Below are positions 36,555-46,500 of a stretch of 64,000 nucleotides of DNA, one piece after another; positions within the stretch are counted from its first letter, which is position 1; the number at the start of each line of letters is the position of its first letter. The stretch covers positions 16,131-80,130 of the forward strand of contig CAJFQF010000010.1 in assembly GCA_904418995.1 (NCBI GenBank), given 5' to 3'. A model generated the notes under the pieces. The model searched no databases and was not told where the DNA came from. It saw only the letters and a program-made list of their open reading frames with translations. This DNA comes from Heritagella_A intestinalis (GTDB lineage Bacteria; Bacillota; Clostridia; Oscillospirales; Acutalibacteraceae). A program made the position numbers and the translations under genes.

Positions 36555-38960
36555 TTATTTTGCTACAATATTCACCAGCTTGCCGGGCACATAGATTTCC
36601 TTGACAATCTTTTTGCCGGCAATTTCCGCGGCGATCTTGGGCTCATTCTTGGCGGCGGCCAAAGCGTCCTCCTTGGGGATGTCCGCTTCCACCTGCATCC
36701 GGGCGCGGAGCTTGCCGTTTACCTGCACCACGATCTCCACGGTCTGGTCCTTGCACTTGGCCTCGTCATAAGCAGGCCACTGAGCGCTGGCTACCATGCC
36801 CTCTCCCAGGGCGTTGGCCTCCCAAACCTCCTCGGTGACATGGGGGGCAAAGGGGTTCAGCAGCAGGGTGAAGATCTTCAGCTCCTCCTTGGTGATGGAG
36901 CCATGATCGGTAATGTCGTTGATGAGGGCCATCAGGGCTGCAATCGCGGTGTTGAACTTCAGGCTCTCAATATCCTCGGTGACCTTCTTGATGGTCTTAT
37001 GGAAAGCGGTCTCCATTTCCGAACGCAGGCCGCCCTCGGTGAGGATTTCCTGGAGGTTCCAGTAGCGCTCCAGGAAGCGGCGGCAGCCCCGCAGGCTGTT
37101 GATATTCCAGGGAGCGGCCTTTTCAAAGTCGCCGATGAACATCTCATAGAGGCGCAGGGTGTCCGCGCCGTACTCGTTGACAATGTCGTCGGGGTTCACC
37201 ACGTTGCCCCGGGATTTGCTCATTTTCTCACCGTTGCCCCCCAGAATCATGCCGTGGCTGGTGCGCTTGGCATAGGGCTCTGCGGTGGGAACCACGCCGA
37301 TGTCATAGAGGAACTTATGCCAGAAACGGCTGTAGAGCAGGTGCAGGGTGGTGTGCTCCATGCCGCCGTTGTACCAGTCCACACAGTTCCAGTAATCCAG
37401 GGCCTCTTTGCTCACAGGGGCCTTGTCGTTGTGGGGGTCCATGTAGCGCAGGTAGTACCAGGAAGAGCCGGCCCACTGGGGCATGGTGTCGGTTTCCCGG
37501 CGGGCCGGGCCGCCGCAGTGAGGACAGGTGGTGTTTACCCAGTCGGTCATATGGGCCAGGGGGGATTCGCCGTTGTCCGTGGGCTCATAGGACTTGACCT
37601 CCGGGAGGGTCAGGGGGAGCTGCTCCTCCGGCAGGGGCACCCAGCCGCACTTCTCGCAGTAGACTACCGGAATAGGCTCGCCCCAATAGCGCTGGCGGGA
37701 GAACACCCAGTCACGGAGCTTGTAGTTGACCTTCTCGTGGCCGATGCCCTTTTCCTTCAAATATGCAACAATACGCTTCTTGGCGTCCTCTACGCTGAGG
37801 CCGTCCAGGATACCGGAATTGACCATGATGCCGGTGTCGCAGTCGGTGAAGGCTTCCTTCTCCACGTCGCCGCCCTTGACCACTTCCACAATGGGCAGGC
37901 CGAACTTCTTGGCGAACTCCCAGTCACGGGTATCGTGGGCGGGCACAGCCATAATCGCGCCGGTGCCGTAGGAAACCAGCACATAGTCAGAGATAAAGAT
38001 GGGGATTTCCTTGCCGGTGAGGGGGTTCACAGCGGCAACGCCCTGGAGCCGGACGCCGGTCTTGTCCTTGGCCACCTCGGTGCGCTCAAAGTCGGACTTT
38101 TTGGCGGCTTCTGCCTGATAGGCCCGAATCTCTTCCAGGTTTTCCAGCCGGTCCGCCCACTTTTCCAGATAGGGGTGCTCCGGGGAAACCACCATGTAGG
38201 TAGCGCCGTAGAGGGTGTCGGGCCGGGTGGTGTAGACAGTCAGGGTATCCCCGGCGGTGGTGGGGAAATCCACCTCGGCGCCGGTGGAGCGGCCAATCCA
38301 GTTAATCTGCTGGGCCTTCACCCGCTCGGGGTAATCCACCAAATCCAGGTCGTCAATGAGGCGCTGGGCGTATTCGGTAATCTTCAGCATCCACTGGGAC
38401 TTGACCTTGCGGACCACTTCGCTGCCGCAGCGCTCGCACACGCCGTTGACCACTTCTTCGTTGGCCAGCACGCACTTACAGGAAGTACACCAGTTTACGG
38501 CCATCTCCTTCTTATAGGCCAGGCCGTGCTTCAGCAGCTGCAGGAAAATCCACTGGGTCCACTTGTAGTAGTTGGGGTCCGTGGTGTTGATTTCCCGGCT
38601 CCAGTCAAAGGAAATGCCCAAAGACTGAATCTGCTGCTTAAACCGGGCGATGTTCTGCTTGGTAACCTCGGCGGGATGCACGTGGTTTTTAATAGCATAG
38701 TTCTCCGTGGGCAGGCCAAAGGCGTCCCAGCCAATGGGATACAGGACGTTATACCCCTGCATCCGGCGCTTCCGGGAGACAATGTCCAGAGCAGTGTAGG
38801 GCCGGGGATGGCCCACATGCAGGCCCTGGCCGGAGGGATAGGGGAACTCTACCAGAGTGAAATATTTGGGTTTATCGGAGTGGTTGGAGGCGTGGAAAAC
38901 GCCGGTTCCCTCCCACTTTTGCTGCCACTTGGGCTCAATGGATTTGGGATTGTATTTCAT
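36555..38960 (-). CDS. leuS: Leucyl-tRNA synthetase
   Basis: LeuRS charges tRNA(Leu) and edits mischarged tRNA. The 801-residue product has the class I signatures HVGH (48-51) and KMSKS (about 570), a zinc-type CSC..CERC insertion, the CP1 editing domain with TTRPDTLYGATYMV and GTGAIMAVPAHDTRD, and the anticodon-binding helices at the end. It is the last gene of a T-box-controlled unit (yqeK-rsfS-leuS), which fits: the leader reads leucine tRNA. Confidence 0.97.
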   Translation of the reverse strand: MKYNPKSIEPKWQQKWEGTGVFHASNHSDKPKYFTLVEFPYPSGQGLHVGHPRPYTALDIVSRKRRMQGYNVLYPIGWDAFGLPTENYAIKNHVHPAEVTKQNIARFKQQIQSLGISFDWSREINTTDPNYYKWTQWIFLQLLKHGLAYKKEMAVNWCTSCKCVLANEEVVNGVCERCGSEVVRKVKSQWMLKITEYAQRLIDDLDLVDYPERVKAQQINWIGRSTGAEVDFPTTAGDTLTVYTTRPDTLYGATYMVVSPEHPYLEKWADRLENLEEIRAYQAEAAKKSDFERTEVAKDKTGVRLQGVAAVNPLTGKEIPIFISDYVLVSYGTGAIMAVPAHDTRDWEFAKKFGLPIVEVVKGGDVEKEAFTDCDTGIMVNSGILDGLSVEDAKKRIVAYLKEKGIGHEKVNYKLRDWVFSRQRYWGEPIPVVYCEKCGWVPLPEEQLPLTLPEVKSYEPTDNGESPLAHMTDWVNTTCPHCGGPARRETDTMPQWAGSSWYYLRYMDPHNDKAPVSKEALDYWNCVDWYNGGMEHTTLHLLYSRFWHKFLYDIGVVPTAEPYAKRTSHGMILGGNGEKMSKSRGNVVNPDDIVNEYGADTLRLYEMFIGDFEKAAPWNINSLRGCRRFLERYWNLQEILTEGGLRSEMETAFHKTIKKVTEDIESLKFNTAIAALMALINDITDHGSITKEELKIFTLLLNPFAPHVTEEVWEANALGEGMVASAQWPAYDEAKCKDQTVEIVVQVNGKLRARMQVEADIPKEDALAAAKNEPKIAAEIAGKKIVKEIYVPGKLVNIVAK

Positions 38961-38996
38961 GGAAAATATCCTCCTTGTGCGATCTTGAAAACTGCC

Positions 38997-39347
38997 TTAT
39001 TCCGAAAGGCCGGGGTCCACTTCTTCCCCATCCTTCCAAAGCCGGTCCAGGTCATAGAAATTCCGGGACTCGGGGGTAAAGATGTGTACCACCACGCTGC
39101 CGTAGTCCAGCAGGACCCAGGAGTTGGAATGGTAGCCTTCCATGTGGCCGGGGGCCACGCCCTGCTCCTTTAAGCGGAATTCCACCTCGTCGGCCAGGGC
39201 CTTTACCTGCGTATTGCTGGTGCCGGTGGCGATGACGAAATAATCAGCGATGACGGAAAGCTCCGTAATCCGCAGAATTTTCAGGTCAAGGGCCTTTTTG
39301 CTGTCCAATGCTTTGGCAGCCGCCCGGGCCAGTTCCAGTTCTGTCAT
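38997..39347 (-). CDS. rsfS: Ribosome silencing factor
   Basis: RsfS binds L14 and blocks subunit joining when nutrients are short. The 116-residue product shows ALDSKKALDLKILRI, SVIADYFVIATGTSNTQVKALADEVE, GYHSNSWVLLDYGSVVVHIF and REFYDLDRLW-like ending, all typical. The ATG at 39347 is preferred to a TTG two codons earlier. It lies between yqeK and leuS, so its level should rise when leucine tRNA is uncharged. Confidence 0.95.
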   Translation of the reverse strand: MTELELARAAAKALDSKKALDLKILRITELSVIADYFVIATGTSNTQVKALADEVEFRLKEQGVAPGHMEGYHSNSWVLLDYGSVVVHIFTPESRNFYDLDRLWKDGEEVDPGLSE

Positions 39348-39452
39348 GTGCAAAATCCTTTCTTCTTTTCTGGTTTCTTACTGATTGCGGGAAGCTGCCG
39401 CTCCTGAAAAGCGGCTTCCCTTTTGCGTCCTCTTCGGGACTTCTCTATTTTG

Positions 39453-40106
39453 TCAGCCTTCCTCTTGGGAAGGCGCAGAAGTGTTTTCAAAAGCCTCCGG
39501 ATGCATCAGCACCCAGTTATAAGCGGCCACGGTGTCGGGATGAACCGGCACCTCTTGCTTGGTCAGGTCCTGGATGGTAAAGGCCAGGCCCTCAATCATG
39601 GCGGCCCGCAGGTCGGTCTCCGCCTTTTTCCGCATCCGGTCTACCCCGGGATAATCTCGGTCCGCAGAGACAAAGTCTGCCGTAAAGACCACCCGCTCCA
39701 AAGGCGTCATCCCCTCCCGGCCAACGGTGTGGTAGCGCACGGCGTTTAAAATCTCCGGGTCGGTGATGTGCAGGACCTCTTTGAGATAGGCCGTGCCGCT
39801 GACGGCGTGATAGAGCTTTTTGGCTCCCAGCTCCAATTCCGTCATGTGCATCCCTGCCCTTTGCACCATAGCAAGCTGCTCCAAAGGCGGGGTGTCCTTC
39901 ATACAGTCGTGGAGAATGCCGGCCTCGGCGGCCTTTTGCACATCCGCGCCAACCCGCTCTGCCAGCACCACCGCTTCATATGCCACGTTGACGCTGTGGC
40001 GGTACCGTTTCTCCGAGAGCAAGGGGCGGATTTTTTCCCCGTAGGCCTTGGCCGTGGGGAACCGCTGAAACAGCCGCGCTTCCCGCTCCATATCCTTTTT
40101 TCCCAT
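39453..40106 (-). CDS. yqeK: HD-domain protein YqeK, diadenosine tetraphosphate hydrolase
   Basis: YqeK symmetrically cuts Ap4A, a stress nucleotide made by aminoacyl-tRNA synthetases. The 217-residue product has the HD metal-binding set: His37 (RYRHSVNVAYEA), His66-Asp67 (GILHDCMKD), YHTVGREGMT and FTADFVSADRDYPG. It usually follows nadD directly; here a T-box leader and a DUF3592 gene lie between, and yqeK has moved under leucine control with rsfS and leuS. Confidence 0.93.
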   Translation of the reverse strand: MGKKDMEREARLFQRFPTAKAYGEKIRPLLSEKRYRHSVNVAYEAVVLAERVGADVQKAAEAGILHDCMKDTPPLEQLAMVQRAGMHMTELELGAKKLYHAVSGTAYLKEVLHITDPEILNAVRYHTVGREGMTPLERVVFTADFVSADRDYPGVDRMRKKAETDLRAAMIEGLAFTIQDLTKQEVPVHPDTVAAYNWVLMHPEAFENTSAPSQEEG

Positions 40107-40150
40107 ATTGTCGCCCTTCCTTTCCAGATGGCCGGAACTCCCGGATAAAC

Positions 40151-40187
40151 AAAAAGCCCCGGATACAGCCTACGCCATATCCGGGGC
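40151..40187 (-). terminator. T-box regulatory terminator
   Basis: A 10-bp GC-rich stem (40156-40165 with 40178-40187) and a five-T run end the leader 45 bases before yqeK. The upstream arm competes with the T-box antiterminator. Confidence 0.9.
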
Positions 40188-40418
40188 GAAATCTTCATTC
40201 CGCGGTACCACCCTGATTCAGCCGTATTCCACGGCCCTTATGGGACTTTCCAAATCCCGGCCGATAACGGGGCCAGCCGTCCGCCCCTTAAGAGAGCGGC
40301 AACTCCGGGATGAGCTATCCACAGCGGGCTCCTGCCGGCTCACACCTGCCGCCGGCTCTCTGCCAGGCCGCCCGCTGTCTTTTTCCCTTCACAGTCTTCT
40401 GCGTATTACACTGTTACC
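40151..40418 (-). promoter_or_regulatory. T-box leader, leucine specifier, controlling yqeK-rsfS-leuS
   Basis: The minus-strand leader has the invariant T-box sequence GGTGGTACCGCGG (complement of 40200-40213), a Stem I base formed by 40321-40328 with 40371-40378, and an AGAGAG-type bulge region with a GTGTGAGCCGG distal loop. The specifier codon in the Stem I internal loop reads CTC (40312-40314) followed by A, which is leucine. A terminator (40156-40165 with 40178-40187, then five T) follows. Uncharged tRNA(Leu) should stabilise the antiterminator and let transcription enter yqeK, rsfS and leuS. Confidence 0.93.
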
Positions 40419-40422
40419 GTCA

Positions 40423-40452
40423 ATTATACTCTACCGGCCTTCCCCGTGTCAA
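40423..40452 (-). promoter_or_regulatory. Promoter of the T-box operon
   Basis: TTGACA (40447-40452) and TATAAT (40423-40428) are separated by 18 bases. Transcription would start near 40416, at the foot of Stem I. Confidence 0.85.
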
Positions 40453-40488
40453 GAGAAACCGCCCGGTTTTCCCCAAAAGGCTGGGATG

Positions 40489-40956
40489 TCACCGGCTGGG
40501 GAGGGTGTGTTCTTCCCGCTGCTTCCTTCCCGGGGGAAAGAAAATCAGCCACACGCCAATGAGGCAGAAGGCCGCCCCGCCCAAAAGGTTTACCAACAGG
40601 GCGTCGGGCTGGGGCTCCAAGATGGCGGTGGAGATCTCCGGATTGGCCGGGTCTACCTTCACATCGAAGCTGTCCCCCACTTCCCGGGGCGTGGCATCCC
40701 CCACCAGCTCCCCGGTGTAGGATTCCTCGTTGACGGCGTATTCATAAGTGACGTCGTAGACTTTTTTACTGCTGCTGTGCCGGCCCCCGGAGGATTCCCA
40801 GCGCTGCTCCACGGCGGTGACCGTGGCCATGGAGACCCGCCAATCCTGCTGGGCCAGCTCCTGGCGGAACTGGGAAATGCCGAACACTGCGGTGTAAATC
40901 CCCCAAAGGAGGAACAGGGCCCCCACCGCTCCTAAGAATGCTCTGCGGAGTTTCAT
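40489..40956 (-). CDS. DUF3592 membrane protein
   Basis: The 155-residue product has two membrane helices (about 6-28 and 118-140) and a middle domain of about 85 residues between them. SKKVYDVTYEYAVNEESYTGELVGD and VKVDPANPEISTAIL match the DUF3592 pattern, a beta-rich extracytoplasmic or cytoplasmic domain of unknown role. The ATG overlaps the nadD stop (ATGA) and has GGAGG upstream, so it is translated together with nadD. It ends just before the T-box promoter, where yqeK would normally start. Confidence 0.8.
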   Translation of the reverse strand: MKLRRAFLGAVGALFLLWGIYTAVFGISQFRQELAQQDWRVSMATVTAVEQRWESSGGRHSSSKKVYDVTYEYAVNEESYTGELVGDATPREVGDSFDVKVDPANPEISTAILEPQPDALLVNLLGGAAFCLIGVWLIFFPPGRKQREEHTLPSR

Positions 40957-41567
40957 TGTATTTCCTCCTCCCGATACAGGCCTTTTTCCCCGATATACCG
41001 GGCCACGGCGGGGGAAACCAGCCCTTCCAAAGAATCGCCCTTGGCGACGGCTTCCCGGACCATGGTGCTGGACACCGGCAAAAAGCGGATATTGCAGAGC
41101 AGGGTCTGCGCGCCCTGGGCCTGCAAAACCGACGCTTTCCGCTGCAGGTGCTCCATGCCGTCCGGGCTTCTGGGCGCGGCGCACAGAGTGGCCAGCTGGT
41201 AAATCTTTTCCGGCCAGCGCCAGTGGTCAATGGTGAGAAACATATCCTCCCCCATGAGCAGATACCACTGGTTGCCCGGATACAGCCGGTGGAGCTCTTC
41301 CAGAGTCTCGGCGGTGTAGCTCTTCCCCGCCCGGCGGATTTCCAAATCCGAAACCCGGATGCGCCCATCCCCCTGGGCGGCCAGGCGGCACATGGCCAGG
41401 CGGTCCTGAGGGCTGGCCAGCTGGTGGGCCTCCTTGTGGGGCGGCTGGAAGGTGGGCATAAGCAGCACCTGGGCCAGCCCCAGCTGCTGGGCAAAATCCT
41501 TTACCAGATGAATATGGGCTTCATGAATGGGGTTGAAGGTGCCGCCATAGAGGCCGATTTTCGCCAT
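40953..41567 (-). CDS. nadD: Nicotinate-nucleotide adenylyltransferase
   Basis: NadD makes deamido-NAD from nicotinate mononucleotide and ATP. The 204-residue product opens IGLYGGTFNPIHEAHI (the GTFDPIHxGH-type loop) and has the VSSTMVREAVAKG ribose/phosphate motif near the C terminus, with LMGEDMFLTIDHW in between. It follows yhbY by 15 bases. Gene order yhbY-nadD is common in Firmicutes. Confidence 0.95.
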   Translation of the reverse strand: MAKIGLYGGTFNPIHEAHIHLVKDFAQQLGLAQVLLMPTFQPPHKEAHQLASPQDRLAMCRLAAQGDGRIRVSDLEIRRAGKSYTAETLEELHRLYPGNQWYLLMGEDMFLTIDHWRWPEKIYQLATLCAAPRSPDGMEHLQRKASVLQAQGAQTLLCNIRFLPVSSTMVREAVAKGDSLEGLVSPAVARYIGEKGLYREEEIQ

Positions 41568-41582
41568 GCGCTATCACCCTTC

Positions 41583-41885
41583 TCAGTCTTTCCCCTTGGG
41601 GAGGACAATTTTCGGCTCCTTGGGGTGGCGGCGGTAGAGGACAAAGCGGGTGCCGATGACCTGCACCACCTCGGCGCCGGTTTCCCGGGCCAGCTCCTCG
41701 GCGGCATCCCGGGGAGAAAGGGGCGCGGTCTCCAAGGCCCGGCCCTTGATGAGCTCCCGGGCGGTGAGGGCGTCGTCCGCCTGCTTTACCAGCTCCGGGC
41801 TCATGCCGGATTTGCCTACCATTAAAATGGTGTCCAGGGGGTTTGCCAGAGAGCGCAGATAGGCTCGTTGCTTGCTTGTCAGCAT
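41583..41885 (-). CDS. yhbY: YhbY-family CRM-domain RNA-binding protein
   Basis: The 100-residue product is a lone CRM domain, with LTSKQRAYLRSLANPL at the start, the MVGKSGMSPELVKQAD loop of the GxxG type and QVIGTRFVLYRRHP at the end. YhbY proteins bind precursor 50S particles. The ATG at 41885 is seven bases from AAGGAG; an ATG two codons earlier is too close. Confidence 0.92.
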   Translation of the reverse strand: MLTSKQRAYLRSLANPLDTILMVGKSGMSPELVKQADDALTARELIKGRALETAPLSPRDAAEELARETGAEVVQVIGTRFVLYRRHPKEPKIVLPKGKD

Positions 41886-41924
41886 ATACATACTCCTTAC
41901 ATAGTATCAATCTTTTGGTTATTG

Positions 41925-42503
41925 TTATTTCTTCAAAAAGGCTTCCAATGCCTGGGAGAACTTTTCCAACGCCTTGCCCCGGTGGCTCACCGCATCCTTT
42001 TCCGCTGCCGTCATTTGGGCGAAGGTCTTTTCTCCGCACAAAAATACCGGGTCATAGCCAAAGCCGTCCTCTCCCGCAGGAGCGAAGGCGATAGCGCCGG
42101 GGCACTCCCCCTCTGCCTGGATGCGCTCCCCATCGGGGAACACACAGCAGACCGCGCTGACGAACCGGGCTCCCCGCTTCTCTGCCGGGACGCCTTCCAG
42201 CTCTCCCAGGAGCTTTTCCATCCGCTGGGCGTCCGTAGCGTTCTCCCCGGCATACCGGGCGGAATACACCCCCGGGCGGCCGTCCAGGGCCTCTACCTCC
42301 AAGCCGGAATCATCGGCCACGGCGGGCAGTCCCGTTTCCCGGCAGGCGGACTGGGCTTTCAAAAAGGCGTTTTCTGCAAAGGTGGTTCCCGTTTCCTCCA
42401 CCTCGGACAAATCGGCGGTAATGGCCTCGATGCCCAAGGGGGCCAGGATGCGCTGGAGCTCCTGCAATTTATGTTGGTTGTGGGTGGCAATGACAAATTT
42501 CAT
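41925..42503 (-). CDS. rdgB: XTP/dITP pyrophosphatase
   Basis: This enzyme hydrolyses non-canonical purine triphosphates to keep them out of DNA and RNA. The 192-residue product has the whole family pattern: FVIATHNQHKLQEL, GTTFAENAFLKAQ, VADDSGLEVEALDGRPGVYSARY, FGYDPVF and SHRGKALEKF. It lies 18 bases after ftsY and 33 before yhbY. Confidence 0.95.
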   Translation of the reverse strand: MKFVIATHNQHKLQELQRILAPLGIEAITADLSEVEETGTTFAENAFLKAQSACRETGLPAVADDSGLEVEALDGRPGVYSARYAGENATDAQRMEKLLGELEGVPAEKRGARFVSAVCCVFPDGERIQAEGECPGAIAFAPAGEDGFGYDPVFLCGEKTFAQMTAAEKDAVSHRGKALEKFSQALEAFLKK

Positions 42504-42521
42504 GGGAATCCCTCCATTTCC

Positions 42522-43439
42522 TCAGTGGTCGTCCCGCTCGAAGAGAGCCCGGGCAAAGTCGTCGGCGTCAAAGGGCTGCAGGTCGTCCACCTTTTCGCCT
42601 ACGCCGATAAACTTCACCGGCAGGTTCAGCTCTTCCCGGATAGCCAGCACCACGCCGCCTTTGGCGGTGCCGTCCAGCTTGGTGAGGACAATGCCCGTAA
42701 TGCCTGCCGCCGCGCTGAACTCCCGGGCCTGGTTCACGCCGTTTTGCCCGGTGGTGGCGTCCAGCACCAGCAGCACCTCTTTATCGCAGCCGGGGAGCTC
42801 CCGCTCAGTAATACGGTTGATTTTCGCCAGCTCTTCCATGAGGTTTTTCTTATTGTGGAGACGCCCGGCTGTATCGCAGATAATCACGTCACAGCCCCGG
42901 GCCTTGGCTGCCGCAATGGTATCGAACACCACTGCCGCCGGGTCGCTGCCTTCGGCGTGCTTGATCATGGGCACATCCGCCCGCTGGCTCCAGACCTCCA
43001 GCTGTTCAATGGCTGCAGCCCGGAAGGTGTCCGCAGCTCCCAGGATGACCTTCTTCCCTTCCCCTTTGAGGCGGGCGGCCAGCTTGCCGATAGTGGTGGT
43101 CTTTCCTGCGCCGTTGACGCCAATCACCAGAATCATGGAAGGCCGGGTGCTGATTTGCAGGTCTTCCCCGCCCCGAAGCATCTGGGCCACGGTTTCCTGA
43201 AGCATCCCCATAATGGCGTTGGGGTCCTTGACCCCCTCTTCCTTCACCCGCCGCCGCAGGGTCTCGCAGATATGCCCGGCAGTGGTGACGCCTACGTCTC
43301 CCATAACCAGCAGCTCTTCCAGCTCTTCAAAAAGCTCTTCGTCAATTTTGGTAAAGGAATGCAGCATCCCGCTGATTTGGGAACTGATGCTTTCCCGGGT
43401 TTTCTTCAGGCCTTCCTTGATTTTGCTGAAAAGTCCCAT
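42522..43439 (-). CDS. ftsY: Signal recognition particle receptor FtsY
   Basis: FtsY docks SRP-ribosome complexes to the membrane. The 305-residue product is a short form without a long acidic N-terminal domain. It has a helical N domain, the P-loop GVNGAGKTTTIGKLA, DTFRAAAIEQLEVW, CDTAGRLHNKKNLMEEL and TKLDGTAKGGVVL. The ATG at 43439 begins GLFSKIKEGLKKTRES, the amphipathic membrane-binding helix; a 27-codon in-frame extension upstream lacks a ribosome site. Confidence 0.96.
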   Translation of the reverse strand: MGLFSKIKEGLKKTRESISSQISGMLHSFTKIDEELFEELEELLVMGDVGVTTAGHICETLRRRVKEEGVKDPNAIMGMLQETVAQMLRGGEDLQISTRPSMILVIGVNGAGKTTTIGKLAARLKGEGKKVILGAADTFRAAAIEQLEVWSQRADVPMIKHAEGSDPAAVVFDTIAAAKARGCDVIICDTAGRLHNKKNLMEELAKINRITERELPGCDKEVLLVLDATTGQNGVNQAREFSAAAGITGIVLTKLDGTAKGGVVLAIREELNLPVKFIGVGEKVDDLQPFDADDFARALFERDDH

Positions 43440-43553
43440 AAAGTCCCTCCGTTCGTCTCTTTGCCGGAACAGCTCCGGCCATTCTTTTATACTATACCAT
43501 AAATCCGCCGGCCAATCCATACGGGATGGAAAAGCCCCTTCTCTTTTTCGGTT

Positions 43554-46500
43554 TTACACCGCTCCCAGCTCCGCAGCGCTGTCCTCGGCATTGCGCAGTT
43601 CCAGCAGCTTGGAAATGCCCTGGTCCTGCATGGTGACGCCGTAGAGCACATCGGCCTCTTCCATGGTGCCCCGGCGGTGGGTAATGGCGATAAACTGGGT
43701 GTTCCGGTTCATCCGCCGCAGATAGGCGGCAAAACGGGTCACGTTGACGTCGTCCAAGGCGGCCTCGATTTCGTCCAGCACGCAGAAGGGCGGCGGGCTC
43801 ACCTTCATAATGGCGAAGTAAATGGAGATGGCCACCAACGCCATTTCGCCGCCGGACAAAGACTCAATGTGGGTGACGATTTTCCCCGGGGGCTGCACGG
43901 CAATGTCAATGCCGGAGTGGAGCACGTCCGAGGGATCGCTGAGGCTGAGAGTGGCGTTTCCTCCGCCGAAAAGCTCCTTGAAAATGGCGGTAAAGTGGCC
44001 GCTGATTTCCTGGAACCGGGCGGTAAACAACTCCTGCATATGGCGGGTCAAATCGTGAATCAGGCGCACCAGCTCTTCCTTGGCGTTCTGCACATCCTGC
44101 ATCTGCCCCATGAGGAACTCATACCGCTGGGAAACCTCTCCGTATTCCTCAATGGCGGAGACGTTCACCGAGCCCAGGCCCCGGATTTTCAGCTTGATTT
44201 CGTTGAGGCGCTTCTGGGCCTCCAGGGAATCGGAAATGCGGATTTCCATCTGCTCCGCTTCCCGGCGGGTCAGCTCGTATTCTTCCCACAGGCGGCTGAT
44301 AATGCCGTCGTATTCCTTTTGCAGGCTGTCCCGGCGCTCTTCCAAACGGGCCAGCTCCCGGGCCATGTTTTCCCGCTGGGTGTTCTTTTCCCGTTCCGCA
44401 GCCCGCAGCTCCCCGGAGCGCTTTTCCAGCTCCATGCGGCGCTCCCCGGCCAGACGGGCCTTTTCCTCCGCGTCCTTGGCGGATTCCCGCTTTCCGGCGG
44501 CCTCTTCCCGGCGCTGGGCGATTTTTTCTTGCAAGTCCGTCACGGCCTGCTCTGCCTGCCGAATCTCCTCCTGCAGTTCTTCCTGCCGGCCGGCGGAATC
44601 CTCCTTCCGGCGGCGGAGTTCCTCCACAGAGGCTTCCAGGGACTCCCGGTCCTTCCGGGCTTCCAGGGCTGCCATGCGGATTTCCTGCAGGCTGGCGGTG
44701 ACCGTCTCGCTGCGCTTCATCAAATCCTCCCGGCTGCCGGTGAGGCCCTGCACCTGGGACTGCAAGCTCTCCAATTCTTCCGAAAGCTGCCGCTCCTTCT
44801 CCTGGGCCTTTACCAGCTCCTGCTGCAGGGATTCCAGCCGGCTGCCGGAGCCCCGGCGCTCTTCTTCCAGTTCTCCCCTGTGGCGGGCAACGGCCTGGCG
44901 CTCTGTCTCCAGCCGCTTGCCCTCGGTTTCTGTGCGGAAGCGCTCCTCCTGGGCGGAAGCCAGCTCTCCCTTAGCGGCGAAAAGCTCCCCCTGGGCGGCG
45001 GACGCCTCGGCGGTGAGGGCCTTCAAGCGCTCCTGCCCGGCCTGGGCGTTCTGCTCCATGGCGGCGGCCTTTTCCCGGATGCGGACAATTTCCGAAGCAC
45101 GGCTCAGCAGGCCCGAATTCCGGGCCCGGGAACCGCCGGTAAGGGAGCCTCCGGTATTGACCACCTGTCCGTCCAACGTCACAATGCGGAACCGATACCG
45201 GAACCGCCGGGCAATGGCCACGGCGCTGTCCAAATCTTCGGCAATGGCAATGCGGCCCAAAACGGAATTGAGCACCCCTTCATACTGGTCGTCACAGCTG
45301 CAAAGGGAAGCGGCCACCCCCACAAACCCGGGGCAGTTTTCCAAAGAGGGCTCTTGCAGCAGGCTGCCGTGGATGGTGGAAAGGGGCAGGAAGGTAGCTC
45401 GGCCGGCGTCCCGCTGCTTCAAAAAGCGGATGGCGGCCTTGGCGTCCTCTTCGGCGCCCACCACAATATTCTGCATGGCGGCTCCCATGGCGGTTTCGAT
45501 GGCAACGGCGTACTGCTGGGGCACCCGGAACAGCCGGGAAAGGGGTCCGTGGATGCCGGGGAGGTTCCCCCGGCCGGCCTCCTTCATCACCGCCTTGACG
45601 CTCTGGGCAAAGCCTTCCAGGTTCCGCTCCAAATCTTCCAGCACCTTGGCCCGGCGCAGCTGCTCCTGGATGTCCAAATGCAGGCGGTCATTCTGGCGCT
45701 TTTGCTCCTCGGCCTTCTGCTGGCGGGACTGCACTCGAAGCTCATAGCCCCGCACGGTATTTTGCAGGGATTCCAGCCGGGCGTCCATTTCCGAAAGCAT
45801 GGCGGCGTTGTCCCGGATTTCCTTTTGCAGGCGCTCCTCCTGGCTTCGGCGGGAAAGCAGCATCTGCTCCACGGAATCCTGCCGGGCGGTAATCTCCCGG
45901 ATGGCGGACTGGGCGCCGGTGGCCTGTACCCGGGCTTCGGACAAAGCGGCGTTCTTTTCAGCAACCTGCACCGAGAGGGCGTCCACCTGGGCAGAGGCGG
46001 CGTCCGCTTCCCGGCGAAGGGTTTGCAGGTTTTCCGTGGCCTTGCGGAATTCCTCTTCCCGGGCGGCGGCCTCGGTCTCCTTTACCTGGATTTCCGTCTG
46101 CCGGGCGGCAATCTCCCAATCCAGGTTTTTCTGGGTGGCGGCGAACTGCTCCAACTCCCGGGCAAACCGCTCCCCGTTCTGCCGGTTGTGGAGAATGTCG
46201 TTTTCCAAAACGGAAATTTCCCCGTCCAGCCGGGCGGCGGCCTCCTCCTGGGCGGAAGCCTGTTTCCGCATTTCCTCCATCTGGGCGGTGCAGTTGTTGA
46301 CAGCCCGGTAGTTTTCCTCAATATGGGCGGCCAGGGCTTCCAGCTCTTGAGCAGCCTTATCCTGCTGGGACTGGGCCAGGGTGATTTTATCCCCCTGCTC
46401 CCGGAGCACCCGGCCAGAGCGGTCTAACGTGTGGAGCCACAGGCCGATTTCCAAGGTCTTTTTCTCCTCAGACAGAGAGAGGAACCGCTGGGCCTTTTCC

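Noticed and set aside
36543..39173. An 876-codon open frame antisense to leuS, and a similar 916-codon one antisense to smc (43677-46427)
   Set aside because: Both lie opposite genes with full family signatures. Long antisense frames are expected in GC-rich coding DNA, and the products show no family motif.
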